Positions 55,448 to 64,000 of a stretch of 64,000 nucleotides of DNA are shown here, in pieces. Both the position numbers and the translations under genes were made by a program. Source of the stretch: Deltaproteobacteria bacterium (GTDB lineage Bacteria; Myxococcota_A; Polyangia; Polyangiales; Ga0077539); contig JADJAE010000004.1 in NCBI GenBank assembly GCA_016704445.1, forward strand, positions 124,001 through 188,000, read 5' to 3'. The notes beneath the pieces are model-generated. The model was given only the letters and a program-made list of their open reading frames with translations, made no database searches and was not told the DNA's origin. How positions within the stretch are numbered: position 1 is the stretch's first letter; each line of letters begins with the position of its first letter.

Positions 55448-56468
55448 ATGGCGGAGATCACCGGGTTCGGTCCCTTTCGTCACCTTCGCGCGGAGAGCGC
55501 GAGCCACGTGCTGCACTACCAGGGCAGCCAGGCTCCGACGGAGCGGGCGGGCGCTCTCGTTCTGGTTCTCGTCCTGGTCGGCGAGCCTCGCGGAGGTTCC
55601 GCTCGACGACCGCGAGGCGGCGATGGCCTTCCACGGCCGCACCGCCGACTTCCAGGACGTGCTGGTGCAGGGCAGCCTCACCTGGCGCATCGTCGACCCG
55701 GTGCAGGCTGCGCAGCGGGTGGACTTCTCCATCGACCCGAGGAAGGGCGTGCACCTGAAGCAGCCGCTGGAGAAGCTGGCCGCGGCGCTCTCCCAGATCG
55801 CCCAGCAGCACGCCGTGGCGAGGGTGCAGTCGGCCCCCTTGCGAGAGCTGCTGGCGATGGGCCCCGAGCCGCTGCGGCTCGCCATCGAGCAGGGCATCGG
55901 GGGCGCCGGGTTGCTCGCCGACGTCGGGGTCGAGCTGGTGGCGGTGCGGGTCGAGCCGGTGCGCCCCGAGGCGGAGGTCGAGCGGGCGCTCGAGGCCCCC
56001 TCGCGAGAGCGGGTGCAGGAGGAGGCCGACGAGGCGGCGTTTCGCCGACGAGCGCAGGCCGTCGACAAGGAGCGCGCCATCCAGGAGAACGAGCTCGCCA
56101 ACCAGATCGAGCTGGCGAAGCGAGAGACGCAGCTCATCGAGCAGCGGGGCACCAACGCGCGACGCGAGGCGACGGAGAAGGCCGAGGCCGACCGCATCGC
56201 CGTCGAGTCCAAGGCCGCGCAGTCTCGGATGGAGTCCGCGGCGAGGGCCGAGGCGCTCACCGCCGTCGAGGGCGCACGGCTGGCGCTCGATCGGGAGCGC
56301 ATGGAGTTCCAGCGCACGATGCCGCCGACGGTGCTCATCGCGCTGGCCGCCCAGGAGCTCGCGACGAAGCTCCAGCGCATCGAGCACCTCACCATCACCC
56401 CCGACATGCTCTCGCCCCTGCTGTCGGCGCTCACCGATCGGACGGCGGCCGCGCCGGGCCCGCGGTGA
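55448..56468 (+). CDS. SPFH/Band 7 domain protein, frameshifted
   Basis: A protein of about 340 residues resembling SPFH/prohibitin scaffolds. It starts MAEITGFGPFRHLRAE at 55448 with GAGGAGG 8 bases upstream. After HYQGSQ (about 55530) the frame shifts, continuing as RSGRALSFWFSSWSA, LAEVPLDDREAAM, FQDVLVQGSLTWRIVDPV, a Gln/Glu/Arg-rich coiled coil and RIEHLTITPDML. Unlike many SPFH proteins it has no strong membrane helix at its start. It is coupled (GTGA) to the NAD-kinase-like gene. Role of the SPFH partner in the operon is unknown. Confidence 0.82.
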
Positions 56469-57364
56469 GCACCGTCGCTCCCAGGGTCGTGGTGGTCACC
56501 CGACCCACCGAGTACGAGGCCCTGCTCGTGCGCCACGGCACCCGGGAGCAGGCGCGCTTCTTCCTCGCTCGACGGGGCCGTTCGCTCGACGAGCTCGACG
56601 AGCGCCACCGACGTCGGGAGGCCTCGCTGGGGGTGGTGTCGGCGGCGATCCCCGGGCGCTGGCGTCGGGCGCGCATCGACCGGGCCGACCTGAGCCGCTT
56701 CGTCTTCGGCCCCGAAGACGTGGTGGTGGTGGTGGGCCAGGACGGCCTGGTCGCCAACGTGGCCAAGTACCTCCGAGGGCAGCGGGTGCTGGGGGTCAAC
56801 CCCGACCCGAGGAGCTACGACGGCGTGCTGGCCTCGCACCCCGCGGAGGCCGTCGGCGATCTGCTTCCGGGCGCCTCGACAGGAGCGGGGAAGGTCGAGG
56901 TGCGGACGATGGTGTCGGCGCGGCTCGACGACGGCCAGCGGCTGCTGGCGCTCAACGAGGTCTTCATCGGGCACCGCACCCACCAGTCGGCGCGCTACCG
57001 GGTGGAGGGCCCGACGGGCGACGAGGCGCAGTCGTCGTCGGGGGTCATCGTCACCACCGGGACGGGCGCCACGGGGTGGGCGCGATCGATCGCGAGGCAG
57101 CGGGCGGACAAGGTGCCGCTGCCGGCGCCCACCGAGCGGCGTCTCGCGTTCTTCGTGCGCGAGCCCTTCCCCAGCGTCTCGACGGGGACCTCCCTGGAGT
57201 CGGGCTCCGTCGTCGAGGGCGCGACGCTCGCGCTGCGCTCGGAGATGGACGAGCGAGGGACCATCTTCGGCGACGGCATCGAGGACGACCGCCTGGAGTT
57301 CGGCTGGGGACTGCGCGTGGAAGTCGGCGTCGCCGCAGAGCGCTTGCACCTCGTGCGCGGGTGA
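56465..57364 (+). CDS. NAD-kinase-like protein (ATP-NAD/AcoX kinase fold)
   Basis: A 299-residue protein of the NAD/diacylglycerol kinase superfamily. The NTP-binding loop that is GGDG in NAD kinases reads VVVVGQDGLVANVAKYL, followed by VLGVNPDPRSYDGVL. Later, NEVFIGHRTHQSARY and SSSGVIVTTGTGATGW match the NAD-binding NE and GSTGW-like region. The Gly-to-Gln change in GQDG may alter catalysis, so NAD phosphorylation is plausible but not certain. GTG 56465 overlaps the SPFH stop, and its stop overlaps a GTG of the next gene. Confidence 0.85.
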   Translation: MSTVAPRVVVVTRPTEYEALLVRHGTREQARFFLARRGRSLDELDERHRRREASLGVVSAAIPGRWRRARIDRADLSRFVFGPEDVVVVVGQDGLVANVAKYLRGQRVLGVNPDPRSYDGVLASHPAEAVGDLLPGASTGAGKVEVRTMVSARLDDGQRLLALNEVFIGHRTHQSARYRVEGPTGDEAQSSSGVIVTTGTGATGWARSIARQRADKVPLPAPTERRLAFFVREPFPSVSTGTSLESGSVVEGATLALRSEMDERGTIFGDGIEDDRLEFGWGLRVEVGVAAERLHLVRG

Positions 57365-58140
57365 CGCTACCCCTCTCGGCCGCGATGACGAAGAAGCCCC
57401 GAGAGAGCGCCGCCGAGGGAGAGTCGGAGTTCCTCGCGAGCTACGACCCGTCGAAGTACGAGCGCTTCTCGGTGGCGGTCGACGTGGTGCTTGTCGCGGC
57501 CTTCGAGGGCGACCTCTCGACGCTGCTCGTCCCTCGCGACGAGCACCCCTTCAAGGGCCAGCACGCGCTGCCCGGTGGCTTCCTGCGCAAGGACGAGACC
57601 CTGGAGGAGGCCGCGACCCGCGTGCTCCATAGCAAGGCCAGCCTGTCGGGCGTCTTCCTGGAGCAGCTCTACACGTTTGGTGAGCCCAGGCGCGATCCTC
57701 GCACCCGGGTGATCTCGGTCGCGTACTACGCGCTGGTCGACGAGGCGCGCTTCCGGGCGGCGGGTGAGCGGGCAGCGCGCACCGGGCGCATCAGGGTCCC
57801 CTGGGAGGGCGAGACCGGCGGCCCGGTGAAGGTCGTCGACGAGAAGGGCCGCGCGCTGCCGCTGGCCTTCGACCACGCGGAGATCGTCGGCATGGCCGTG
57901 AAGCGGCTGCGCGGCAAGCTCGACTACGCCCCGGTGGGCTTCCAGCTGCTGGGAGAGACCTTCACGCTGCTGGAGCTGCAGCGCGTGCACGAGACGGTGC
58001 TGGGGAGGCCGGTGAACAAGGACTCGTTCAGGCGGCGGATGCTGGCCTCGGGTCAGCTCGAGGCGACCGGGCGCGCCCAGAGCGGCGTCGACCACCGGCC
58101 CGCGGAGCTGTACCGCTTCGCGCGGCGCTCGGCGGTGTAG
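57361..58140 (+). CDS. NrtR-type NUDIX transcriptional regulator
   Basis: About 251-259 residues: an N-terminal NUDIX fold and a C-terminal winged helix (GETFTLLELQRVHETVLG, then NKDSFRRRMLASGQLEATG, and HRPAELYRFA), as in NrtR regulators of NAD metabolism. The NUDIX box is degenerate: after GGFLRKDE the REUXEE part reads RVLHSK, so catalysis is probably lost. Such proteins sense ADP-ribose-type ligands. GTG 57361 gives a GTGA overlap with the upstream gene; ATG 57385 is the alternative. The perfect dyad at 55394-55416 is its likely operator. Confidence 0.88.
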   Translation: MTLPLSAAMTKKPRESAAEGESEFLASYDPSKYERFSVAVDVVLVAAFEGDLSTLLVPRDEHPFKGQHALPGGFLRKDETLEEAATRVLHSKASLSGVFLEQLYTFGEPRRDPRTRVISVAYYALVDEARFRAAGERAARTGRIRVPWEGETGGPVKVVDEKGRALPLAFDHAEIVGMAVKRLRGKLDYAPVGFQLLGETFTLLELQRVHETVLGRPVNKDSFRRRMLASGQLEATGRAQSGVDHRPAELYRFARRSAV

Positions 58141-58148
58141 GAGCGCGC

Positions 58149-58667
58149 TCAGGTCACCAGCCAGATGCGCGCGGCGACCAGCGGCTCCTCGTCGGGGTGA
58201 CGCTCGGCATACCGGGCGGCGTATTCCTCCGCCGCGCCTCGGCCCGGGAAGAGCCCGTTGGCGTTGAGCGCCGCGCGGTCGATGTCGTCGGCCCCCTTGC
58301 CCAGCGGCGACCACCAGGGCTCCATCAGCTCGAAGGCGTCCCAGCCGAGCAGCACCAGGCCCTCCGCAGGGGGCGTCGTGGCCACCGGCAGGGAGCCCGG
58401 CACCCACGGCCCGTTGGGCACCTCGAAGACGATCACGTCCACCCCGGGGTGACCCAGCTTGTGGGCCTCGTCGCGCAGCGCCAGGGCCTCGTCGAGGTCC
58501 TCGATCACCCCGTCGCCCTCGAGCACGTTGTCGCGGTAGCGCTCGTTGAGCGCCCGGCCCTTGCCCCGGTGGTTCCACTTCCAGTTGTCGAGCGCCGGGC
58601 GGCACACGCCGCGGTAGGCGCCCTCCTGGAGCGCGGCCTCCAGCACCAGCGCGCCCCGGTCGATCAC
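58149..58667 (-). CDS. Hypothetical protein coupled to purA
   Basis: A 172-residue soluble protein beginning at GTG 58667, which overlaps the purA stop by 4 bp. Seen features are NWKWNHRGKGRALNERY, GVIEDLDEALALRDEAHK, IVFEVPNGPWVPGSLP and a Trp-rich WDAFELMEPWWSPLG. I do not recognise a family. The tight coupling suggests co-regulation with purine synthesis; nothing in the sequence shows a function. Confidence 0.7.
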   Translation of the reverse strand: MIDRGALVLEAALQEGAYRGVCRPALDNWKWNHRGKGRALNERYRDNVLEGDGVIEDLDEALALRDEAHKLGHPGVDVIVFEVPNGPWVPGSLPVATTPPAEGLVLLGWDAFELMEPWWSPLGKGADDIDRAALNANGLFPGRGAAEEYAARYAERHPDEEPLVAARIWLVT

Positions 58668-59938
58668 ACCAGCACCTCGCGCCGCACGATGGTCGCGTCC
58701 CGCTCGGCGCCGATGGAGACGATGGCCACCTCCACCCCGGTGCGCTCCTCGATCTCCTTCAGGTAGCGCCGCACGGTCTCCGGCAGCGCCTCCATGGTGC
58801 GCGCCTCGCTCACCGACGCGTCCCACCCGGGCATGTTCAGGAACACCGGCTCCGCCCGATCGAGGTCGTCGATGGGAAACTCGTGGGTCTCCACGCCGTC
58901 GACCCGGTAGGCCACGCAGAGCGGCACCTCCGCGAGGCCCGCCAGCACGTCCACCTTGGTGACCGCCAGCGCCGTGAGTCCGTTCACCCTCGCCGCGTAG
59001 CGCAGCGCGGGCAGGTCGAGCCAACCGCAGCGCCTCGGCCTCCCGGTGGTCGCCCCGTACTCCTCGCCGACCTCGCGCAGCCGGTCTCCCGCCTCGCCGA
59101 GAAGCTCCGTCGGGAAGAGCCCGTGGCCCACCCGGGTGCAGTAGGCCTTGGTGATCCCCACCACGCCGGTGATGCGCGTGGGGCCGACCCCAACGCCCGT
59201 GCACGCCCCGCCAGACACCGTGTTGGAGCTGGTCACGAAGGGGTAGGTGCCGTGGTCGAGGTCGAGCAGCGTCCCCTGGGCGCCCTCGAAGACCACCCGC
59301 TTCCCCGCCTTGATGGCCTCGTCCACCGCGATGGACGCGTCGCCCAGCAGCGGCCCGATGACGGCCATGTACGGCGCCACCCAGGCCAGCGCCCCGGCCA
59401 CCGTCGGCGCCTCGACGCCCGCCGCGCGAGCGCGCTCGGTCCACACCTCCACCAGCGCCCCGACCCGGTCGTTCGCCCTCGCCGGGTCGACCAGGTCGCC
59501 CAGCCGGACGCCGATGCGCGCGGCCTTGTCGCTGTACGTCGGGCCGATGCCCCGGCCGGTGGTCCCGATGGAGCGAGGGCCCGCGTTGGCCGCCCGGTCG
59601 ATGGCCGACTGGAAGGGGAAGGTCACGTGCGCCCGCCGAGAGATCAGCAGCCGCTCGGTCACCCCGAGGCCCTTCGCCTCGCAGGTGGCGATCTCGTCCG
59701 CCAGGATCTCCGGCGCCACCACCACCCCAGCCCCCAGCACGCAGCGAGCGCCCGGGTGCATCACCCCGCTCGGCAGCAGGTGCGTCACCAGCTTCTGCCC
59801 GCCGACCTTCAACGTGTGACCCGCGTTCGCGCCGCCCGCGAAGCGCACCACCATCTCCGCTCTCGCGGAGATCAGGTCGACGATCTTCCCTTTGCCCTCG
59901 TCGCCCCACTGGGCGCCGACCACCACGATCGCAGCCAT
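58664..59938 (-). CDS. purA: Adenylosuccinate synthetase
   Basis: A 424-residue enzyme joining IMP and aspartate with GTP in AMP synthesis. The GTP loop WGDEGKGK is near residue 12, followed by GGANAGHTL, IGTTGRGIGP, FEGAQGTLLDLDHGTYPFVTSSN and TGRPRRCGW, with TKVDVL near the guanine site. Length is normal. It reads leftward and is followed by the coupled unknown gene. Confidence 0.97.
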   Translation of the reverse strand: MAAIVVVGAQWGDEGKGKIVDLISARAEMVVRFAGGANAGHTLKVGGQKLVTHLLPSGVMHPGARCVLGAGVVVAPEILADEIATCEAKGLGVTERLLISRRAHVTFPFQSAIDRAANAGPRSIGTTGRGIGPTYSDKAARIGVRLGDLVDPARANDRVGALVEVWTERARAAGVEAPTVAGALAWVAPYMAVIGPLLGDASIAVDEAIKAGKRVVFEGAQGTLLDLDHGTYPFVTSSNTVSGGACTGVGVGPTRITGVVGITKAYCTRVGHGLFPTELLGEAGDRLREVGEEYGATTGRPRRCGWLDLPALRYAARVNGLTALAVTKVDVLAGLAEVPLCVAYRVDGVETHEFPIDDLDRAEPVFLNMPGWDASVSEARTMEALPETVRRYLKEIEERTGVEVAIVSIGAERDATIVRREVLV

Positions 59939-60055
59939 ATGCGGTCCTCCACGGACGCCGTCGGTTCTCGAAGCGGCGGCATCCTACGGGTTCACCGCCC
60001 GGTTGGCGATGCGCGTTTGCAGGACGCGCCGTCCATGGGCTAGACGGAGCCCCCT

Positions 60056-61107
60056 GTGTCGACTCGACGGCTCCTCGTGTGGCCCCGACCCGACGCCGCG
60101 AACCCCTACCTCTCGCGGCTGGTGGCCTCCCTGCGCGCTCGCGGTGTCGAGGTGCTCACGGCGCCCCGCCTCGCCGCCCTCTGCGCCTTCCCCCGCGGCG
60201 CCCGCTGGCTGCACCTCCACTGGCCCGAGTGGATGATCCACCACCCCGACCGGCGGCTCTACCGCGCCCGCACGGCGTGGCTCCTCGGGCTCCTCGACCT
60301 GGCCCGCGCCCGCGGCCTCTCCATCGCCTGGACCGCGCACAACCGCATCGGCCACGACGACCCGCACCCCGACCTCGGCCTCGCCGCGCGCCGCGCCCTG
60401 CTGCGCCGCTGCTCCGTCGTCTTCGGCCACTTCCCCGCCGCCCTCGACGCGCTCTCCTCCATGGGCTTCTCGGGCCGCTTCGTCCATCAGCCGCACCCCC
60501 ACTTCGACGACGACTACCCCGATCCCTTCGCCCTCGACGCCTCCGCCCGCTCGGCCTTCCGCCGCTCGCTGGGCCTCTCCGACGACGCCCTGCTGCTGGT
60601 CTCCCCGGGCTCGATGGAGCCCTACAAGCAGCTCCCCCTGCTCGCCCGCGCGCTTCGCTCGCTCGACGGCCACCGCTTCGTCTGGATTCCCGTGGGCCGA
60701 TGCCTCCCCGACGAGCTCACCGCGCTCAGCGCCGCCATCGGCGACGACGCCCGCCTCCAGCCCCGCCCCGGCTTCGCGTCTCGGGAGTCTCTCTCCTCCC
60801 TGGTCTCCGCCGCCGACGCCACGCTGCTCGCCCACCACGACCTCTTCACCTCCGGCAGCGCCGTGCTCTCCTTCACCCTCGGCACCCCGGTGATCGGCCC
60901 TCCGGTGCAGCACCTGGCCTCCTTCGAGCCCCGACCCTTCTTCCTCCCGTGGACCCCGCCAGACCCCGCGGCCCTCGGTCATCAGCTCTCCCGCCTGCAC
61001 GGCCTCGCCCCCTCGGTGCGCGCCGAGGCCCGCGCCGCCGCGCTCTCCACACCTGGTCCGACGCCGCCGCCACCGTCGACGACGCCCTCTTCGGAGCCGC
61101 CGCGTGA
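60056..61107 (+). CDS. Glycosyltransferase (GT-B fold), frameshifted near the end
   Basis: About 350 residues. The N-terminal part has WLHLHWPEWMIHH and IAWTAHNRIGHDD; the donor-binding half has VSPGSMEPYKQLPLL and SSLVSAADATLLAHHD, the layout of GT-B transferases that build polysaccharide or glycolipid. The frame changes at about 61046, where one extra base turns ALHTWSDAAATVDDALFG out of frame; the corrected stop at 61107 overlaps the next gene's GTG by 4 bp. GTG 60056 is the likely start. Sugar specificity cannot be read. Confidence 0.85.
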
Positions 61108-62255
61108 TCGGCGTCGTCTCTCTCGAAGGCGCTCCCGCCAAGGACCTCGCGGGCCTGCCCCTCCCGCTGCGCACGCTGCTTCTCCTCCAGTCCGAAGGGG
61201 TCGAGTGGCTGGGCCTCGTGGGCGACTCCGCCGCCGAGACCGCCGCCCGCTGGAGCGCCGACGACCGGCTGCGCATCCCCCTCCGAGCGCTCACCGGCGC
61301 ACCCCCGGAGGAGCACCTCGCGGTGCGAGGCGACACGCTGCTCGACCGCTCCACGGTGAGGGCGCTCGCGGCCGCCCCCGCGGTGCTCTTCGACCAGACC
61401 GAGGTGCTCGCGGTGCACCGCCGCCCCGGTCACGACGGGGGACTGCTCGACGACGGCGGCGAAGGATCGCTCCGTGACCTCACCGGCTGGCGCCGGGTGC
61501 GCGACGCCCGCGAGGCCTCCGCGGCGCTCGAGGGATTGCTTCAGTCGCTGCGAAAGCCCCAGGACGGGATGGTCTCCCGCGCCATCAACCGCACGCTCTC
61601 CCTCGCCGTCACTCGCGCCCTCTGCGGCACCGGGCTGCGCCCCAACACGGTCTCCATCGGCATCCTCGCCATCGGCGCGGCGGGGGCCCTGCTCGCCACG
61701 CTGGGGACGCCCGGCGCGCTGGCGATGGGGGGTCTTCTCTTCCAGGCGCAGTCGGTGCTCGACGGCTGCGACGGAGAGCTCGCCCGCCTCACCTTCCGCG
61801 GCTCCAAGGCCGGAGAGTGGATCGACACGGTCGGCGACGACCTCACCAACTACGCCTTCTTCGCGGGCCTCTCGGTGGGCCTCACCCGCGCTGGGCTCGG
61901 CCCCTGGTCGATGCTCTTCGGCGCGGTGGGAGTGCTCGCCGGCTTCGTGGCCTCGGGCATCGAGTACCGCTACCTCCTCGCCCTCGGAACGGGCGACCTC
62001 GCGAAGTACCCGCTGGGCTTCGGCGACGACCCCACCGGCGCCGTCGAGGAGCGTGGGATGCAGCGACTGCTGGCGCTCGCCCGCCCGCTCTTCAAGCGGG
62101 ACTTCTTCGTGTTCGCGACGATGCTTGCGACCGCCCTCGGACAGCTCGCCTCGCTGGTGATGCTCGGGGCTTTCGCCATCGGGGCGCTGGTCACCCTCTC
62201 CGCGGTGCTTCGCTCGGAGTGGTCGCGCCGCGGCGCGCTGCCGGAGAGACGGTAG
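61104..62255 (+). CDS. CDP-alcohol phosphotransferase with degenerate nucleotidyltransferase-like N-domain
   Basis: A 383-residue membrane protein. Residues about 1-130 resemble a nucleotidyltransferase lacking its Gly-rich catalytic loop (LEGAPAKDLAGLPLPLRTLL, AVRGDTLLDRSTVRAL). The C-terminal ~230 residues have several membrane helices and the full CDP-alcohol phosphotransferase motif D-GC-DG-EL-AR-x8-G-x3-D-x3-D (starting SVLDGCDGELARL). The layout recalls fused cytidylyltransferase/phosphotransferases of the inositol-phosphate type, with the first domain decayed. It may make a glycophospholipid. Flanked by glycosyltransferase genes. Confidence 0.88.
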   Translation: MIGVVSLEGAPAKDLAGLPLPLRTLLLLQSEGVEWLGLVGDSAAETAARWSADDRLRIPLRALTGAPPEEHLAVRGDTLLDRSTVRALAAAPAVLFDQTEVLAVHRRPGHDGGLLDDGGEGSLRDLTGWRRVRDAREASAALEGLLQSLRKPQDGMVSRAINRTLSLAVTRALCGTGLRPNTVSIGILAIGAAGALLATLGTPGALAMGGLLFQAQSVLDGCDGELARLTFRGSKAGEWIDTVGDDLTNYAFFAGLSVGLTRAGLGPWSMLFGAVGVLAGFVASGIEYRYLLALGTGDLAKYPLGFGDDPTGAVEERGMQRLLALARPLFKRDFFVFATMLATALGQLASLVMLGAFAIGALVTLSAVLRSEWSRRGALPERR

Positions 62256-62259
62256 AGGG

Positions 62260-63540
62260 ATGCCCGGTCGGGTGCTGATGGCCTCGTGGCTCTTTCCGCC
62301 GCACAGTTCCATCGGGGCCAAGCGGGCGTGGCGCTTCGCCAGGCACCTGCCCACCATGGGATGGCTGCCGACGGTGCTGTCCCGGCGCGTTCCTCCGCCA
62401 GGGTCGTTCGATGCGTCCGACTGGACGCTGCCCCCCGAGGTGACGCTCAGCCCCACCTACGACGCCGCGTGGATGAGCCTGCTGGCCGACCGCGGAGCGC
62501 GCGCCGTCGCTCGTCCGTCGTCCCACCAGGCTCCCGCCGACGCCCTCCAGCGCTCTCTCTCCGCTCGCCTCCAGGAGCGTTGGGACCGCTTCCTCGACGC
62601 GGTGGTGCCGATGGAGACGGCCATCATCCACGCGCCCCACGCCTCGCGCGAGCTCGACCGTCTGCTGCCCTCGCACGACCTGCTCTGGACGACCAGCTAC
62701 CCCTATCACACGCACGCCATCGGCCTCTCCGCGGCGCGCCGTCACCGACGACCCTGGGTGGCCGACCTCCGCGACCCGTGGACCCCCAACTGGGTGCACC
62801 GTAGGAAGTTCGCTCCCGTGCGATCGATCGAGGCCCGCTACGAGCGCGCGGTCTTCGAGGCCGCCGACGCGATCGTGGTCACCACCGAGACCCTCGCCTC
62901 GCTGGAGCGGGAGCGCTTCCCCCAGTGGGCCGGGAAGATCCACTGCGTGCACAACGCCTTCGACGGAGAGCCCTCTCCGCCGAGGCTCGCGTCCCCGGGA
63001 GCGGGGCCGCAGCGCTGGGTGCACTTCGGCAACGTGTACGGGCCATGGTCGCTGGAGACGGTGTTTCGCGCGATGGCGCAGCGTCCTGGGAGGGTGGTGC
63101 TCGACAACCACGGCAAGCTCTCCGACCGCGACCGCGACCTCGCGGCCTCGCTGGGCCTGCGCGACGCCGTGAGGGTGATGCCGACGCTCCCCTTCGAGGA
63201 GGGCATGGAGCGCCTGCGCGCCGCCGACGCCCTGGTGCTCGCCGCCTGGAACCACCCGGACGCGGGCCTCTACCTCCAGGGCAAGCTCTACGACTACCTG
63301 CGCGCGGGGAGGCCCATCGTGGCCGAGTCGGCGCAGCGAGAGGTCGGGGACATCGTGCGTCGCACCGGAGCGGGCCATGTGATCGCCCCCGGGGACGTCA
63401 CTGCGGTGACCGCGGTGATCGATGGAACGGCGGGCGAACCCGCTCGAAACGAGTCGGCGGTGAGGTACTTCTCCGCGGCCGAGGCGAGCGCCCGGCTCGC
63501 GGCGATCTTCGACAGTGTGACGGGGAGGACAGCGGGCTGA
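62260..63540 (+). CDS. Glycosyltransferase family 4-like
   Basis: A 426-residue GT-B transferase. The N-terminal domain has ASWLFPPHSSIGAKRAWRFA and WVADLRDPWTPNW, a hallmark of GT4-type enzymes in exopolysaccharide and O-antigen loci. The C-terminal domain has LRAADALVLAAWNHPDAG and LYLQGKLYDYLRAGRPIV for nucleotide-sugar binding. It starts 4 bp after the phosphotransferase stop and its stop shares one base with the next start (TGATG). Confidence 0.9.
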   Translation: MPGRVLMASWLFPPHSSIGAKRAWRFARHLPTMGWLPTVLSRRVPPPGSFDASDWTLPPEVTLSPTYDAAWMSLLADRGARAVARPSSHQAPADALQRSLSARLQERWDRFLDAVVPMETAIIHAPHASRELDRLLPSHDLLWTTSYPYHTHAIGLSAARRHRRPWVADLRDPWTPNWVHRRKFAPVRSIEARYERAVFEAADAIVVTTETLASLERERFPQWAGKIHCVHNAFDGEPSPPRLASPGAGPQRWVHFGNVYGPWSLETVFRAMAQRPGRVVLDNHGKLSDRDRDLAASLGLRDAVRVMPTLPFEEGMERLRAADALVLAAWNHPDAGLYLQGKLYDYLRAGRPIVAESAQREVGDIVRRTGAGHVIAPGDVTAVTAVIDGTAGEPARNESAVRYFSAAEASARLAAIFDSVTGRTAG

Positions 63541-64000
63541 TGGACCTGTTCGTGACGGTGGTGCTGCGCTCGTACAACCGCCTCGGTGAGCTGCGCGCCC
63601 TGGTGCAGAACGTCCTCGGCCAGGACCATCCGCACTTCGAGGTGCTGATCGTCGACTCGACGCCTGGGGTGACCGAGGAGGACATCCGGCGCGCCATCGG
63701 GGTGACCGACGATCGGCTGAGGGTGGTGCAGACCCCCGCGCGAGGCTGCGCGGCGGCGGCCAACGTGGGGATGCGCCACGCGCTCGGCGACGTGGTGGCC
63801 TCGGTCGACGACGACGACGTCCCGGTCGGCAGCGGGTGGTTGTCGGCGCTGACGGCTCCATTGGCCGACCCGCTGTGCCTCGGGGTCAACGGTCGGATGG
63901 ACTACGTGGGGGAGGGGGAGGCGCGCGTTCCGAGGGTGCGCTCGGGGTGGCTGCGCGACCGCTGGATGCTCTCCTATGGTCCCTTCAAGAAGCCCAGGGT
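63540..64000 (+). CDS. Glycosyltransferase family 2, partial
   Basis: The visible ~153 residues begin MDLFVTVVLRSYNRLGELR and have the GT-A features ANVGMRHALGDVVASVDDDDVPV, with the DDD metal site, so an inverting GT2 enzyme is clear. The rest lies beyond the right edge. Part of the same polysaccharide cluster; acceptor and donor unknown. Confidence 0.9.
   Translation, partial: MDLFVTVVLRSYNRLGELRALVQNVLGQDHPHFEVLIVDSTPGVTEEDIRRAIGVTDDRLRVVQTPARGCAAAANVGMRHALGDVVASVDDDDVPVGSGWLSALTAPLADPLCLGVNGRMDYVGEGEARVPRVRSGWLRDRWMLSYGPFKKPR

Overview
This is a high-GC bacterial chromosome segment of about 64 kb. It is most consistent with a myxobacterium (phylum Myxococcota), probably the Polyangia or Sandaracinus-like side. 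The pointers are two proteins with MYXO-CTERM-type C-termini (a Gly-Cys-Gly-Cys motif, a hydrophobic helix and an Arg cluster), a DUF4215 Cys-rich repeat, secreted proteins with Asp/Val/Pro-rich linkers, a Ser/Thr kinase with a PEGA domain, thrombospondin type 3 repeats and stand-alone cyclic-nucleotide-binding proteins. I saw no tRNA, rRNA, CRISPR array, insertion sequence or phage gene. The lineage is an inference from protein style.

Left end (1-9968): a surface-polysaccharide locus. A minus-strand set encodes a methyltransferase, GDP-fucose synthase, GDP-mannose 4,6-dehydratase and an asparagine synthase. A divergent plus-strand pair encodes an O-antigen ligase/polymerase with TPRs and a BY-kinase chain-length regulator. 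Two secreted proteins and leuS follow (9983-14517). From 15257 to 21428 a tightly overlapping minus-strand operon encodes a metal-efflux adaptor, a CusA/CzcA pump, an OmpR-type regulator and a histidine kinase. Next come an LCCL lipoprotein, a TPR-GGDEF diguanylate cyclase, a D,D-peptidase-like lipoprotein with an SH3b domain, two tandem cNMP-binding proteins, a FemAB-like acyltransferase and clpS-clpA (21552-30210).

Copper island (30356-36461): a 46-residue Cys-rich peptide, a Tat-exported multicopper oxidase, a TolC-type channel, a small His-tailed lipoprotein, a cupredoxin and a CopA-type ATPase. A divergent intergenic region holds an inverted repeat. From 36523 to 51912 there are envelope and signalling genes: a C2-PDZ lipoprotein, a TSP3 porin-like protein, an MCE protein, a MYXO-CTERM ASH protein, a DnaQ-like exonuclease, a LytS/LytTR pair, an M28 peptidase, glucokinase, a methyltransferase, hisC and a PEGA kinase. 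A decayed stretch (about 51920-53950) holds remnants of a tyrosine phosphatase and a Uma2 nuclease.

Right end: ridA with a translationally coupled unknown gene, then an SPFH, NAD-kinase-like and NrtR-type NUDIX operon behind an AT-rich promoter with a perfect dyad. purA with a coupled unknown gene follows, and a second polysaccharide/lipid cluster (glycosyltransferases and a CDP-alcohol phosphotransferase) runs off the right edge.

Many genes, including leuS and hisC, carry one-base frame breaks. This pattern suggests uncorrected indels in the assembly more than real gene decay, so those products are described across the break.
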